A DNA stretch of 64,000 nt. Source: Punica granatum (Eukaryota > Streptophyta > Magnoliopsida > Myrtales > Lythraceae). The DNA lies in contig NC_045132.1 in NCBI RefSeq assembly GCF_007655135.1, positions 22,996,354 through 23,060,353 on the forward strand, read 5' to 3'. Under the pieces are notes generated by a model. That model had not been told where the DNA came from. It did not search any database and worked only from the letters and a program-made list of their open reading frames with translations. Position numbers and translations under genes: made by a program. Numbering within the stretch: position 1 is the first letter of the stretch; the number at the start of each line of letters is the position of its first letter. This document shows, piece after piece, positions 46,533 to 56,999 of this stretch.

Positions 46533-46941
46533 GAATAAATTGCACCGGGGTTCAAAAAGTTTTATAAATATTTTAATATAGTATAAAAAAAAATTTTACT
46601 ACTTGATAGTACAAAATGTTTCAAAGTTGTTTCAGTATAGTACAAACCGTCATTAACGCTGTCAAGCCGTCCTTTACAAAAATTTTGTACCATCATGTAA
46701 CTTACGTAAAATATTTTTTACTATTAAGTTAAAACTTCAAAACATTTTGCACTATCATGTAACGTCCCACAAAAATCGGTTTTGCACAATCAGCATCGAC
46801 TTGACGGCGTCAATGGCGAGATGACGGTTTGTACTATATTAAAACAACTTTGAAACATTTTATACCATCAAGTAACAAAAAAAATTTTGTACCATATTGA
46901 AACATTTGTAAAACTTTTTGAACCACTAGTGTAATTTACCC
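46533..46941. mobile_element. Mutator-like MITE C, 409 bp
   Basis: A perfect 9-bp duplication ATTTAATAT (46524-46532 and 46942-46950). Inverted ends are of the family motif, and the core matches element A in reverse orientation. It starts 192 bp right of MITE B. Confidence 0.93.
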
Positions 46942-46950
46942 ATTTAATAT

Positions 46951-48487
46951 TTTGGTTCTAGTTTATGAATCGGAATTAATCTATAAAAAGTCCACCATAT
47001 GTAATGTCCGAATATATAATAAAATATAATTGTTTATATTCAAGAAGATTAATCTTGTGCTCTTGCTAATCAGTGAGCAATTATGTTTCAACACATGCAT
47101 ATAATCCTGACTGTCCTGTACTAACTGTCAATCAGCAAATTGTGTCCTGAAAGAATCTGATTGTTTCTTTAATTTATAATTACACAATCTTGTCAAAGTA
47201 CATCTAAGCCAATACTCGTGATTTTTTCAAATTATTTCATCCACACTAAGACATTAGATATTTATACCAATTAAATATTCATTTTTTTTTATATATCTTA
47301 TGGTTGCTTGGAATTAGTCAATCTTATATTTTTTATGTAACAAATTACTCACGCTGATTGACATCTAGTCTTCCTGCTTGCTGGATAATTCATAAATCAG
47401 ATAGACCTGGGAAAAAAAATTAGATTGAGAAAACAAAATATTCAGAAACACTTGGAGGAATATTACATGCAAATCAAACTGTAGTGACACATGCTAACTA
47501 TACATTTTCGATATATAAATCCGAATTGGTTGATTTCCGTAAATAAACAAACCCCACGTTGATCAACTAGCATCTGTAACGCAATTGACATAATATTAGA
47601 CTAGAGTTCTGTATATGAAAAAAGGAGTAAATATTTTTTGTATGAATGTGTGTCTGTGTGTGTATATCAATTGGGTGCGTGGTCATGTTCATGAAGAATA
47701 ACCATGCGTGCATGTGTTGTAAGCGCATATATAGATTTTTAATATCACTTAAAATATTTTTACACAAAACTTCCTTTAGCTAGCCACAGCATCTTATGAT
47801 TAATTAATCTTACATTTTTTATCATGTGTAATTCTTAATACATTAGTGACTTATAGAAGCCTCTCAACTTGCCAACTCGAAACCCCGATAATATATAGCC
47901 CACTATCCCTATCTTAATCTACACGGCTTGTGTGATCTTGATCAAACCACCATATCTAGAAACTGCCGGATGAAGTAATTTAAGATAGAAAAATCTGCTA
48001 AAAGGCGGTGTTTTTTAAGTAAATGAATTAATCTCTATTCAATTTTGATCAAAAAAGAAATCATCTTTGTAAATCATATACATGCATAAGGCACCATTTT
48101 GTTTTTAATGTAACAACATGTGTTTTTTTTTAAAATGTCTTTTTTTGCCTATGCATTTCACGATTAAATTTTGAAGGAAGAAACTTTTTTTTTAATGGAT
48201 TAACAAGGAAAAAACATTTTATTTGGTGATCGACTAGGTGGTCCAGAAAGACAGACTGTTCTATTTCTGGAAATTTTGCTCCATATATACTAATTAATCT
48301 AGTCCTGCAATGCAGCTCCTTTCTTCCCTCTTTCTCGGTGGAATTTTGCTCCAACAACACACCAAAAGCGAGAACGCGGGAAGCAAAAGAATATAAATAT
48401 AAAGATAAATATATATATATATATAGATTGATAGACATATTTTGCCATATATATATATATATATATCTTCCAAGTCATGTAATTAAA
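46951..48487. other. AT-rich intergenic DNA
   Basis: (TA)n tracts lie near 48411-48426 and 48448-48468. No supported gene. Confidence 0.5.
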
Positions 48488-48712
48488 ATGACATTCAACT
48501 TCAACTTGGACAAATCTATCAATTCATGCATGGTCGGTCTCGTCGAGGATCTCATCTCCTTCTACAAACGAAGCTTCGCTCCCGGAGGTATTTTATGTTG
48601 TACACGACATAATTTTCATAATCTGAAAATTTTTCTTCTATTTTCCGATGAAATACGGGGTTTTTTGCAAGAGGACATGCAGCTTGCAGAGTTCAAGAAC
48701 AAGTTCAAATAA
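48488..48712 (+). other. Small exon-like reading frame, unrecognised
   Basis: From the ATG at 48488 a frame of 74 residues starts MTFNFNLDK and contains GLVEDLISFYKRSFAPGG. It is followed directly by GGAG/GTATTT, a good splice donor (48587/48588). The end (MQLAEFKNKFK, stop at 48710-48712) also looks coding, with possible AG acceptors just before. Base composition of the two ends is higher in GC than the surroundings. It could be a small gene, a fragment of a larger one, or chance. No family was recognised. Confidence 0.3.
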
Positions 48713-48751
48713 TGCGAGTTATACAGCTAATTATATGCATAAAAATTTTAC

Positions 48752-49077
48752 TAGTAGGTGTGTTTGGTAACAAAATCAAATTTTTCTTAATTTAACTTAA
48801 CTTTACTTTTTACTTAATTTAATAACACATCGTTACTTTTTTTTATCTTTTCTTCAAATTTTCTTCATACTTTTTCTTATTTATTATTATAATAAATTGT
48901 TTAATATTAAATTCTCTGAACTATTCAACACATTTTCCGCAATTTAACAACACAATCATTACTTTTTATTTTTTTCTTCAAATTCTTTCACATACTTTCT
49001 TAACTACTTTTGTCATCATCTCCTCAAATCAAACTAAATCAATTAAAACAAACTTAATTTCATTACTAAACACTATT
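48752..49077. repeat. MITE-like repeat related to the Tourist-like copies
   Basis: It begins TAGTAGGTGTGTTTGGTAAC and ends near ATTACTAAACACTATTTAA, imperfect inverted ends. The interior (AACACAATCATTACTTTT, TTAATATTAAATTCTCT) matches parts of 17996-18299. Boundaries are approximate. Confidence 0.5.
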
Positions 49078-50727
49078 TAAATTATTAAAGTTTACTAAAG
49101 TTAATTGATTGTCTTCATCGATACTTAATTCCCCAGATCTCTTTAAATTCACAAATCGCCACTAATTATTTATGCATGTGCAGTCTGCCAGTGGATTTGA
49201 CTGCACACGCATCGATCCCCACGTTATAACCTGCATTGTTTATATCTCACAATTCGTTGACTTGGTTTGGATTAATTGTGTGTGGAAACTGGAATATCAA
49301 TTTGGACTGTTCTAGACACGATTTTAATTTTATTTACCTTTAGTTTATAATATTTAAATATGAATTGGACCTTGCAATGAGGCTTTTTTTTTTAATCACA
49401 AACGAGATTCCTGATTCCTATAAGAAGTAAAATTTTAAATAAAGGAATATAGGAGCCTTATTGACAAAAATTGAATTTGAAACATTTTAACTCCTAACGA
49501 GAGCATATGTCATTGAACTAGATCTTATTTCTCTTCAATGAGTCCGGTTATAGTTAAATACTCTTTTTGTTATCTTTTCTAATTTAAAAATAAATCATAA
49601 ATCTGCAAGTAGATTTGCATCTCTAACTCCTTGTTAACATAAGCTCGCATATGCTGCCAATCGGCATTTATCTCGTTGTAATTTTCAAGATAAAGGGAAA
49701 TTCAACTTTTGTTTTGTTTTTGTTTTGGTTTGGCAAACGACAATACATAAGATTAGAATATTCCAAATTGCTAAAAGAAAGGCCCATGACGATATTTAAG
49801 AACTAGTTCTCGAGACGGACTCGGAGTTGACGTTTTTGTAATCAATATATTATATAATATATATAAAAGCTAAGCAAAGATGTTGTGAAGTCGTAAATGG
49901 AGAATTCTCAGCTCCTCACTCAAATAATTTTTTAATTTTGTTATATGAATTATAGCTCATTTTTGTTTTGATTTGATTCGACTGTCCAATTTATTTGAAT
50001 AGAGAAAACAAGGCTTTTTCTTGCTATATGAAAAATTTTAAGGTTAATTTAATCAATAACATGAAAGTTTTTTTTGGGTGAATTATAGGGCAGACCCAAT
50101 TATATTACATTTAAAATCATATGCTCTTGTGTGTTTGCATATATTCTATCGATGAAAAAAATGTATGAATATAATGGATTTATTATCTCAATGGATACTA
50201 CGAACAAAGACTCGATAAAGCTATTTGTTCGATAATGTCGTTTGAATCAATAAGTTGAAGTCTTAAAAATTTAAAATAACAAGCGTGAATAGTAAATGAT
50301 ATGAATCTTTGTTTTTCTTTTTCTCATGAGTTTATATTTCTACTCTTTTTTTTTTCAGTATCGAGGACAGTTAAATTTGCGGCATCGCATTTAAGCCGAC
50401 TCTTGTTTAGCTACACATCAATACTTACATTATAAGAAACCAAAATATGTAAAACGAAATATAAGGTATAAAAATATATATTTATATTTATGTATTCATC
50501 GCCAATATTTGTCAATATTGTATAAATTATAAATATATTCGCACTCACTCTATTAAATTACCACTAGACTGCAAGTATCAATAAATTTTAATTAAATACA
50601 TATAAATAAATAAACAAAAAGAAAAAGGCAAAGGTGCCTAAAATCATCGTCATATAATCACCCAAATAAATTTATCCAACCATTTAATTTTCTCGTTTGT
50701 ACTTTATAATTTGATGATTTCGATATT
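49078..50727. other. AT-rich intergenic DNA, 3' flank of the WD40 gene
   Basis: No gene was recognised. It contains one SINE-like family 2 copy (49432-49530). Confidence 0.5.
49432..49530 (-). mobile_element. SINE-like element, family 2
   Basis: Minus strand: GTTCAATGACATATGCTCTC, GTTAGGAGTTAAAATGTTTC, AATTC and AATAAGGCTCCTATATTCC follow the family order. Confidence 0.45.
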
Positions 50728-52038
50728 CTAAATACAATCCCACTTCGATGGGCTGCCGAGATTCGAACTTGAGACCTGCCACACCTTGATCTCTCCATCA
50801 AGGCTTCCACCGAACACATGAATGGGCCCTTTCCCATCGGAAACTGCCACTAGCGACTTCACCGGCTTCCGGTGACCCTCTAGAATGGCCAGGCAGCAGA
50901 ACCTCCCATCAGCGCCCCGCCGCCAGATCCTGACCGTCCGATCAGCCGACCCGCTGAGCAGCAAATCAGAGACGTTGATGAGGCACAGGATGGCCTTATC
51001 GTGGCCCCTCAGGGCTCCAGTAACAACCATGTGATTGGCGCTGTCCTCTCTCTCCCAGACCAGTATGGACCGGTCGCACGAGCCGGAGAACAGAACCGAA
51101 CCATCCGAGCTGAGGGCAAGGGCATTAACCGCTGACCTGTGCTTCTCCAGAGTTGCCACCAGCCCGTGCTGCTTCTCCCCTGGCGGCTTGGCCCACACCC
51201 GGATATTCCGGTCGGCCGATCCGGTGTAGACAGTCCCGTCACCGGCGACAGCAACTGCGTTGACGGCATCATGGTGCGCCCTGACAGACTCCACGCAGCG
51301 TAGGTTCGGCCCACTCCATATCTTGAGGGACTTATCCCAGGAAATTGAGTAGACCAGGCCTTCATGGACCGCGAGGCCAGTTACTGCATCAGCGTGCTCG
51401 ATCCACAGCAGCTTCTTATGGCGGCGCACGGTGATGTAGTTCTTAGGGAGGATGCAGCGGCGAACCCGGTCGTTGACGGTGGGAAGAGCGGTGACCAACC
51501 TGTGCTGCTTACTCTCCGTCAGTCGCCAGACTCGGATCTTTGAGTCCTGGTGGGCGGTGAATACCTTGCCGTTAGAGAAGCCGACCGACTTGACCGAGCC
51601 GGAGGAAGGGCCGCCAGCGTTGAACGACTCAAGGTGGGCGAGAGTGACTGCATCGTAGACATCGACGATGTGGGAGGAGGCGGCGTAGAGGAGATGACCG
51701 TCAGTGGCGAGGCAGGTAATCGGGTGGGGCCCGCGAAGGTGGAGGGAGGTGAGGGAGCAATGCGATACGGAGAGCTGGAGGGACTCGGGAGATAGGGTGA
51801 GGCTCTGGAGGGAAGGGACGGATGGCAGGGTCTGGAGGGACAGGCTGGACTGGATGCTGCTGCTGCTTGCGGTGGTGGTGGTCCCGGGCGAGGATGACAT
51901 CGAGGTGGAGGTGCTGGCCGTATCGGAGGAGGTTCTTTGGTTGGAAGAGGATGGGGGAGTAAAGGGGACGGTGGAGTCGACAGCGGCAGTGCAGTCGGCG
52001 GACGAACAGGTGGCGGTGAGCCATGGCCGGAGCTTCAT
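50728..52038 (-). CDS. WD40-repeat protein, JINGUBANG-like, 436 aa, intron-less
   Basis: One exon on the minus strand. A Ser/Thr-rich N-terminus (about residues 1-85, with SSSSIQSSLSLQTLPSVPS) precedes about seven WD40 repeats. Several show the GH...WD signature (SISWDKSLKIW, TGSADRNIRVW, SGSCDRSILVW, SGSADRTVRIW, GGSLDGEIKVW). The insert NYITVRRHKKLLWIEHADAV between blades is typical of the plant JINGUBANG family, whose founder represses pollen germination. A beta-propeller scaffold role is known for the fold; the partner here is unknown. The gene is GC-rich against its AT-rich flanks, as usual for intron-less plant genes. Length and frame are intact. Confidence 0.92.
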   Translation of the reverse strand: MKLRPWLTATCSSADCTAAVDSTVPFTPPSSSNQRTSSDTASTSTSMSSSPGTTTTASSSSIQSSLSLQTLPSVPSLQSLTLSPESLQLSVSHCSLTSLHLRGPHPITCLATDGHLLYAASSHIVDVYDAVTLAHLESFNAGGPSSGSVKSVGFSNGKVFTAHQDSKIRVWRLTESKQHRLVTALPTVNDRVRRCILPKNYITVRRHKKLLWIEHADAVTGLAVHEGLVYSISWDKSLKIWSGPNLRCVESVRAHHDAVNAVAVAGDGTVYTGSADRNIRVWAKPPGEKQHGLVATLEKHRSAVNALALSSDGSVLFSGSCDRSILVWEREDSANHMVVTGALRGHDKAILCLINVSDLLLSGSADRTVRIWRRGADGRFCCLAILEGHRKPVKSLVAVSDGKGPIHVFGGSLDGEIKVWQVSSSNLGSPSKWDCI

Positions 52039-52155
52039 GCCGTCTGACTCTGTTTGGGTGGATAGAAGGTGGACTGCGAGAAAGAAGCTGGGCGGGACTT
52101 TGGGAGGGACGCAGAGGAAAGGATGTATAGCTGTTAAATAGAAGGACCCTTAATC
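52039..52155 (-). promoter_or_regulatory. Proximal promoter and leader of the WD40 gene
   Basis: A TATA-like CTATTTAAC lies at 52133-52141 on the minus strand, about 95-103 bp before the ATG. A SINE-like copy begins at 52156, about 15 bp further upstream. Confidence 0.5.
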
Positions 52156-52340
52156 AAGCGGCTTGATCGAGACGATTTGACACTCGTTCCGTTTAAGTAG
52201 GCACTCGGGTTGAAGTCCCTATGAATGTAAAAATTTACGTTTGGAGAGTTTTTACTCCTTAATAAAACGACCCGACTCGACTGAATTAGTTGGGCTCTAA
52301 TTAAACTTTCAAATACTAAAGTTCCAAAAAAATAAAAGAA
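52156..52340 (+). mobile_element. SINE-like element, family 1, copy S3, in the WD40 promoter
   Basis: The order of motifs matches the family: CGATTTGACACTCGTTCCG, TTTAAGTAGG, GGGTTGAAGTCC, GACTCGACTGAATTAGTTGG and the A-rich end CCAAAAAAATAAAAG. The B-box is degenerate (GGTTGAAGTCC). Confidence 0.6.
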
Positions 52341-52962
52341 TCGTTTGAAAGCAAGCGGGCGAGGGGGAAAAAAGAGAGAGGGAAAGGAGTTTCTTAATTG
52401 CAATTATCTAGGACCCAAGTGGGTGCAAATTACAAACTATTCTTGCCTTATAAGATACTATTAGGATCCAACCCGTGCAACACTACGGATGTCAGGAAAA
52501 ATATTTTTGTCAATTTTTTAATTTACCACAGTAATTTATGTAATAATCAATATAAAGTATAAATGAAACTAATTATAAACTATTTATATGTAAATATTAT
52601 AAACAATGGACTGATAGTAAATGATCTTAATTTTCTGTACAAGATTGTACTAGTTAATACTTTATACAGTATGAAAGCTAATATTGTCTCATAATTACAA
52701 TTTTCAATAGTTCTAATTATAAAATCACCGCAATGCAATAAGTCTTGAGTTGCCGCTAACTTTTAATTTATGGAATTTATTTGCAACATAGGGTTCGAAA
52801 AATTCATTAAAAGTATCTCGCGGTCATGACCAAATCAATAATATAGTGAAAATTACTCTCAACCAATAGTCTGGTGTAATGCACTTAACCGAAACAATTA
52901 GGACATTTGTAATGTCAAAGATGAAAAGAAACAACTTAAATTGGTTATTCATTAGGTATTTT

Positions 52963-53149
52963 ACCAACGTGAGTTGGTTTCGGTGATTCAACATTTATTA
53001 TCCATAAGCAGGTCGCATGTTTAAGCCTTATAAATAGAGAAAATTCATGATTGAGAGAATTGGATCCCTTAGCGGGCCGATCTTGCTCGAACTTATATTA
53101 GTCGAACTCATTAGACTCAAAATACCAGGTGGTATACACCAAAAAAAAA
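52963..53149 (+). mobile_element. SINE-like element, family 1, copy S4
   Basis: GAGTTGGTTTCGGTGATTC (A-box region), CATAAGCAGGTCGCATG, GAGAAAATTCATGATTGAGAG and ATATTAGTCGAAC in order. The end is ACACCAAAAAAAAACC, a poly(A)-type tail. Confidence 0.6.
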
Positions 53150-53451
53150 CCTATATTATATAGTTAATAAATAAAAAATAAAAATATAATTTTTAAAATT
53201 TTGAAAAAAAAAAGAGGACTCCCCAGTATTGCAATATGGGACCTCAAATCACTTCTTAGTTGACGATATGGGCAATTTTAATTTCTTATACTAGAATCAC
53301 TACAATAATTTTCGGGATCTCCAGCAAAACAAATGTATATTCAATTGGAAAATATATAAATATCTAACGAATTTTCGTCAAAAAATTCATGAAAAAAATT
53401 TATGAAAAATTATTCTTGAAAATTAAAAATGATCTACTCAATTATACATTA

Positions 53452-53531
53452 ATAGTCCTATTAAGTATTGAACTTGAAAATTCTTGATTATCAGATTAGA
53501 GCATATGCCGTTGTACTATAAAATCCTCTTT
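53452..53531 (-). mobile_element. SINE-like element, family 2, partial
   Basis: Minus strand: AGTACAACGGCATATGCTC followed by ATCAAGAATTTTCAAGTTC and CAATACTTAATAGGAC, the family order in short form. Confidence 0.45.
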
Positions 53532-53883
53532 CGTTTGTTCAATATATATATATATATATATATTCCACGCCACATATTTTAAGCTATTGATTATATATAT
53601 ATATATATATTATATAGGTAAAGTAAAAAATTTCAAAAGTTAGTGGTCGAATGACCTTCGTTGATAATAACGTGTTTTGTAACTGAGGACATTGGAGGGG
53701 ATAAATATGACACCTAAAGACGGGAGGAGAGGACGAATCAAGGGGTCGATTGGTCCGGAGTTAAACCAAACGGGGACGACAAGAGGAATCTTTCTGTTAC
53801 CTTCGGCCACACTTCTCAAATCTTCCTCCAATCAACTTTTTACGATCTATAAACTTGGTGGGACAGTGGGAGCTTCCCAGAAA

Positions 53884-54908
53884 GGATTAATTACACTGGT
53901 AATCTAAAAATTTTATAAATATTTTAGGTTGATCCAAAATATTATTTTGTTAACTTATTGGTACATTAAGTTTCAAAACCGTTTTAATATAGTATATTCC
54001 GTCAATTCATGATTGACTCCGTTAGCAAAATGCTGATGTGATAAGAATATTATAATAAAAAATATTTTTAAAATTTTAATTAAAACTTCAAACTTTTTAA
54101 AATTTCAAAACGACCTAAATTTTTTGAATTTTTTCAATTTTATCCCAATTCCTCTCTCTCCTGCACTGTTCATCGTCTTCCTCCTCCCCCTCTACTGCTC
54201 ATCGTCCCCAAACCCCCCCTCTCCTTCGACCCAGTGAGTTCTTCATCCCTCCAACGGCGACAAGCAGAGCAGAGGGACTCGATCTCTCTCTCTCTCTCTC
54301 TCCTCAAATTCTGCGACAGGCAGAACAGAGAGACCGCCGCAAGGCGGCCTGCGACGCCACAATGTCGAGCTCGAACCCGAGCACTGTTGATTGGTTGAAG
54401 CCGAGGAACGATGGGAAGGTCTCGAGCTTCTGCAGGGTCTGGTCTAGCTAGCAGTATCCCTCTTCCCAGCTTTGATCTACTCCCTGCCGCTGCCGTTGCT
54501 GCTGTTAGTTTTGGTTGAGGTTGTTCTGGGGGACCGAGTGAGGGACGAGGAACTCGTCGAGTCGAAGGAGAAAGGGGGTCCTAGGGACGATGAACAGTGA
54601 AGGGGGAGGAGGAAGACGATGAACAATGGAGGGGAGAGAGGGGTTTGGGAAAAATTGAAAATGTTCAAAAACTTAGGTCGTTTTGAAATTTTAAAAAGTT
54701 TGAAGTTTTAATTAAAATTGAAAAAATATTTTTTATTATAATATTCTTGCCATATCAGCATTTTGCTAACGACGTCAATCATGAATTGACAGAATGTATT
54801 ACATTGAAACGGTTTTGAAACTTAATGTACCAACAAGTTATTGAAAAAATATTTTGAATCAACCTGAAACATTCATGAAATCTTTTGGACCACCGATGCA
54901 ATTAATCC
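53884..54908. mobile_element. Long-TIR Mutator-like element D with a gene-like core (Pack-MULE candidate)
   Basis: Inverted repeats of roughly 350 bp (outer GGATTAATTACACTGG and AATTGCATCGGTGG in reverse) share the end motif and layout of elements A-C. The repeats include a CATCGTCTTCCTCCTCC tract. The core, about 54253-54535, is much GC-richer. On + it opens with ATG at 54362, encoding SSSNPSTVDWLKPRNDGKV, but meets a TAG within 30 codons. No clear 9-bp target duplication was found, so the insertion may be old. The source gene of the core was not recognised. Confidence 0.7.
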
Positions 54909-56999
54909 TTTAAGGAATAGTAATAAGCTTAGATGGTCTCATCTCCTTGCGATTTCGGATTTAGTCCAATAAACGTATGTAGCATGCGCGACAAAATTTT
55001 TCGATGATCATATCTCGTTATGCGATATGAGGAATAATTAATTAAAATGTAACAAATTCGTATATGGGATATTAATCACATGGATAATTATTATAAGTGT
55101 AATTAATTACAATAGCTCTATTATTTTTTTCTCGAATACGTCGGTTTGAAATGGATTCATCTAAGAATTTATATATACGGTTGGATCAATCGAAATTGAA
55201 TTACGGCGAATCGATGATTTTTGGCTGCAATAATACAAGCTGGGGGGTAGATGGGTTGGCCTGCGGTATCGGAGGATAAGCAGATGCATTGATGATGATA
55301 GAGACATGGAACCGCGCTGGCGTCGGTTCTCTCTTCGGGTGTTGGGCCCAATTGCTTTTTGGGCTTTAATCTCCGGTGGGCCCACGGATGATACATTGGG
55401 ATGGAGCTGTCTCTCTCTCACGGTGCTCGCTTTTTCCATTTTTTCTACTAATCTATTATTAGCAAGAAAAAGACTTGTAGTAGTAGTATTAGTGATAATA
55501 ATAATAATAATAGAAATATTAATATCTCTATTAATAATAATAGAGATAATAATGTTAATAATTGTAGTATTCTTATATACTTCGATCAAACGATGAAGAC
55601 CAGGCTTAGTTAATATTGCCCTAACTATGTTGCCCAACAACGAATTTCAGGACTAGTAAAGATGTCGAGCACAATTTATGTGAAGGCATGAGTGCCATAA
55701 GATCAAAAAAACTAATTGCATGTGTCCCTTGATGGAATAATCAATTGGAACAGAATGGAATAGCGATATTACATAATTCAATTCTGTGTTTGATCTTTTT
55801 CAAACCGTTAATTCCGATCACAACTTGCCCGCTGCATTTTTTCATGGATCCAGTAAAAATTGGGAGGGATTATCAGTCCAGTCTATAAATATATGATGAA
55901 ATTGTCCTCTGTTGTGAAATGCTATGATAGAGACAAACATTGAAATGATATGATGGTCCATTCTTCATTGATATGATGGATAACGAGTGAGAGAGATGGG
56001 GACAATGATAATTGATAAGGGTCAGTTTGATAAATCCAACTGGCCCAGAAAGGGAAAAAAAAATCAGTTAATTTCTTTTTGGTGGAAAAAAAATTTTAAT
56101 TTATTAATTTATTAATATTCGGCCACGCAAAGTCACGATGAGCAGAGAGCAACACAGAGACATCAACATTGTATATGAGCACGCGCATGTGCAAACGCAA
56201 GTTATTTTACGTTGAATTAACTAATTAAACGATTAACAAAACAAAGGCATCCAACCAAGACGGGAAATCCAAATAGGCAACTTCGTAACGAGACATGCGT
56301 ATCGTCGACCGTTCGAGAAAAAGTTCAATTTTGTATTCGCGACATAATTTACATCTCTTTCCGTCAGCATCCCCGTGAATTTTATATGTGCGCTTTAATC
56401 GTGGCTGAAGACTTAACCTTCGAAGAAATGTATATGAGTCACGCAGGGCATTCTTGTGTACCATGAAAATGAAAAGATAGAAAATTTAAAAATGCCATAG
56501 AAAAAACGTTCCATTCGATTCCCTTTCCGCTCTTTAATTACCCTCAACCGCGGCCTAGGTACGAAAGCGGAGATACAAAAAAATCACCATTCCTTGTACA
56601 TCAAAGTATGGTCACTTGGTGTGTAATCTTGCATTAGTAATAGTCAATAAAAGTCATTAGGAAGACTTTTTGGACTCTATCTTGGAAAATTTAGCTTGGT
56701 TGGACCCTTTTTATTTCTTTCCCCAAGTCATATTTGATTGCCAACCATTATTCTACCCTAGGGTAAGGAAAATTCTAACGTACATACATTTACAGCATCA
56801 TCGATATGGTTCGTGAGTGTATAACTGGGACCGACCTTTTGTCGTGTCTAAAATATTGTGGTGTCATATACAACGAAGGTGTGTTTTGTTAGTAAAACTT
56901 AGGCTAATTTATAACTATACAAGATTAGTCTCTGACCGTGTCGGTCGGTACAGAGCGGAAAAGTCTCGAGGTATACATCCTTAGACCAACTGACAGAAG
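54909..56999. other. Intergenic DNA with AAT microsatellite and TGGGCC motifs
   Basis: An (AAT/TTA)n-type tract at about 55480-55575 gives a hydrophobic but spurious frame. Three TGGGCC/T motifs lie at 55342-55385. No gene was recognised. Confidence 0.5.
55342..55385. promoter_or_regulatory. Cluster of site II-like TGGGCC motifs without a gene
   Basis: TTGGGCCCAA, TTGGGCTTTAAT and the palindrome GTGGGCCCAC occur within 44 bp. Such motifs bind TCP factors in promoters of plant growth and housekeeping genes. No exon was identified on either side. Confidence 0.35.

Larger units (their letters stand above)
52341..53883. other. AT-rich intergenic DNA
   Basis: It contains SINE-like copies at 52963-53149 and 53452-53531 and (TA)n near 53543-53562 and 53592-53612. 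A CCCGTGCAACACTACGG motif near 52470 resembles a Helitron hairpin half. No gene was recognised. Confidence 0.5.

Noticed and set aside
51704..52141. 145-residue + frame opposite the WD40 gene
   Set aside because: It is the antisense shadow of the Ser/Thr-rich N-terminus; no motif or promoter supports it.
53884..54908. A 9-bp target duplication for element D
   Set aside because: The flanks (TCCCAGAAA and TTTAAGGAA) do not match, so I report the element without a TSD.
55306..55596. Hydrophobic 96-residue frame
   Set aside because: Its second half is a translated AAT-type microsatellite (runs of Ile/Val/Leu), with no family or splice context.
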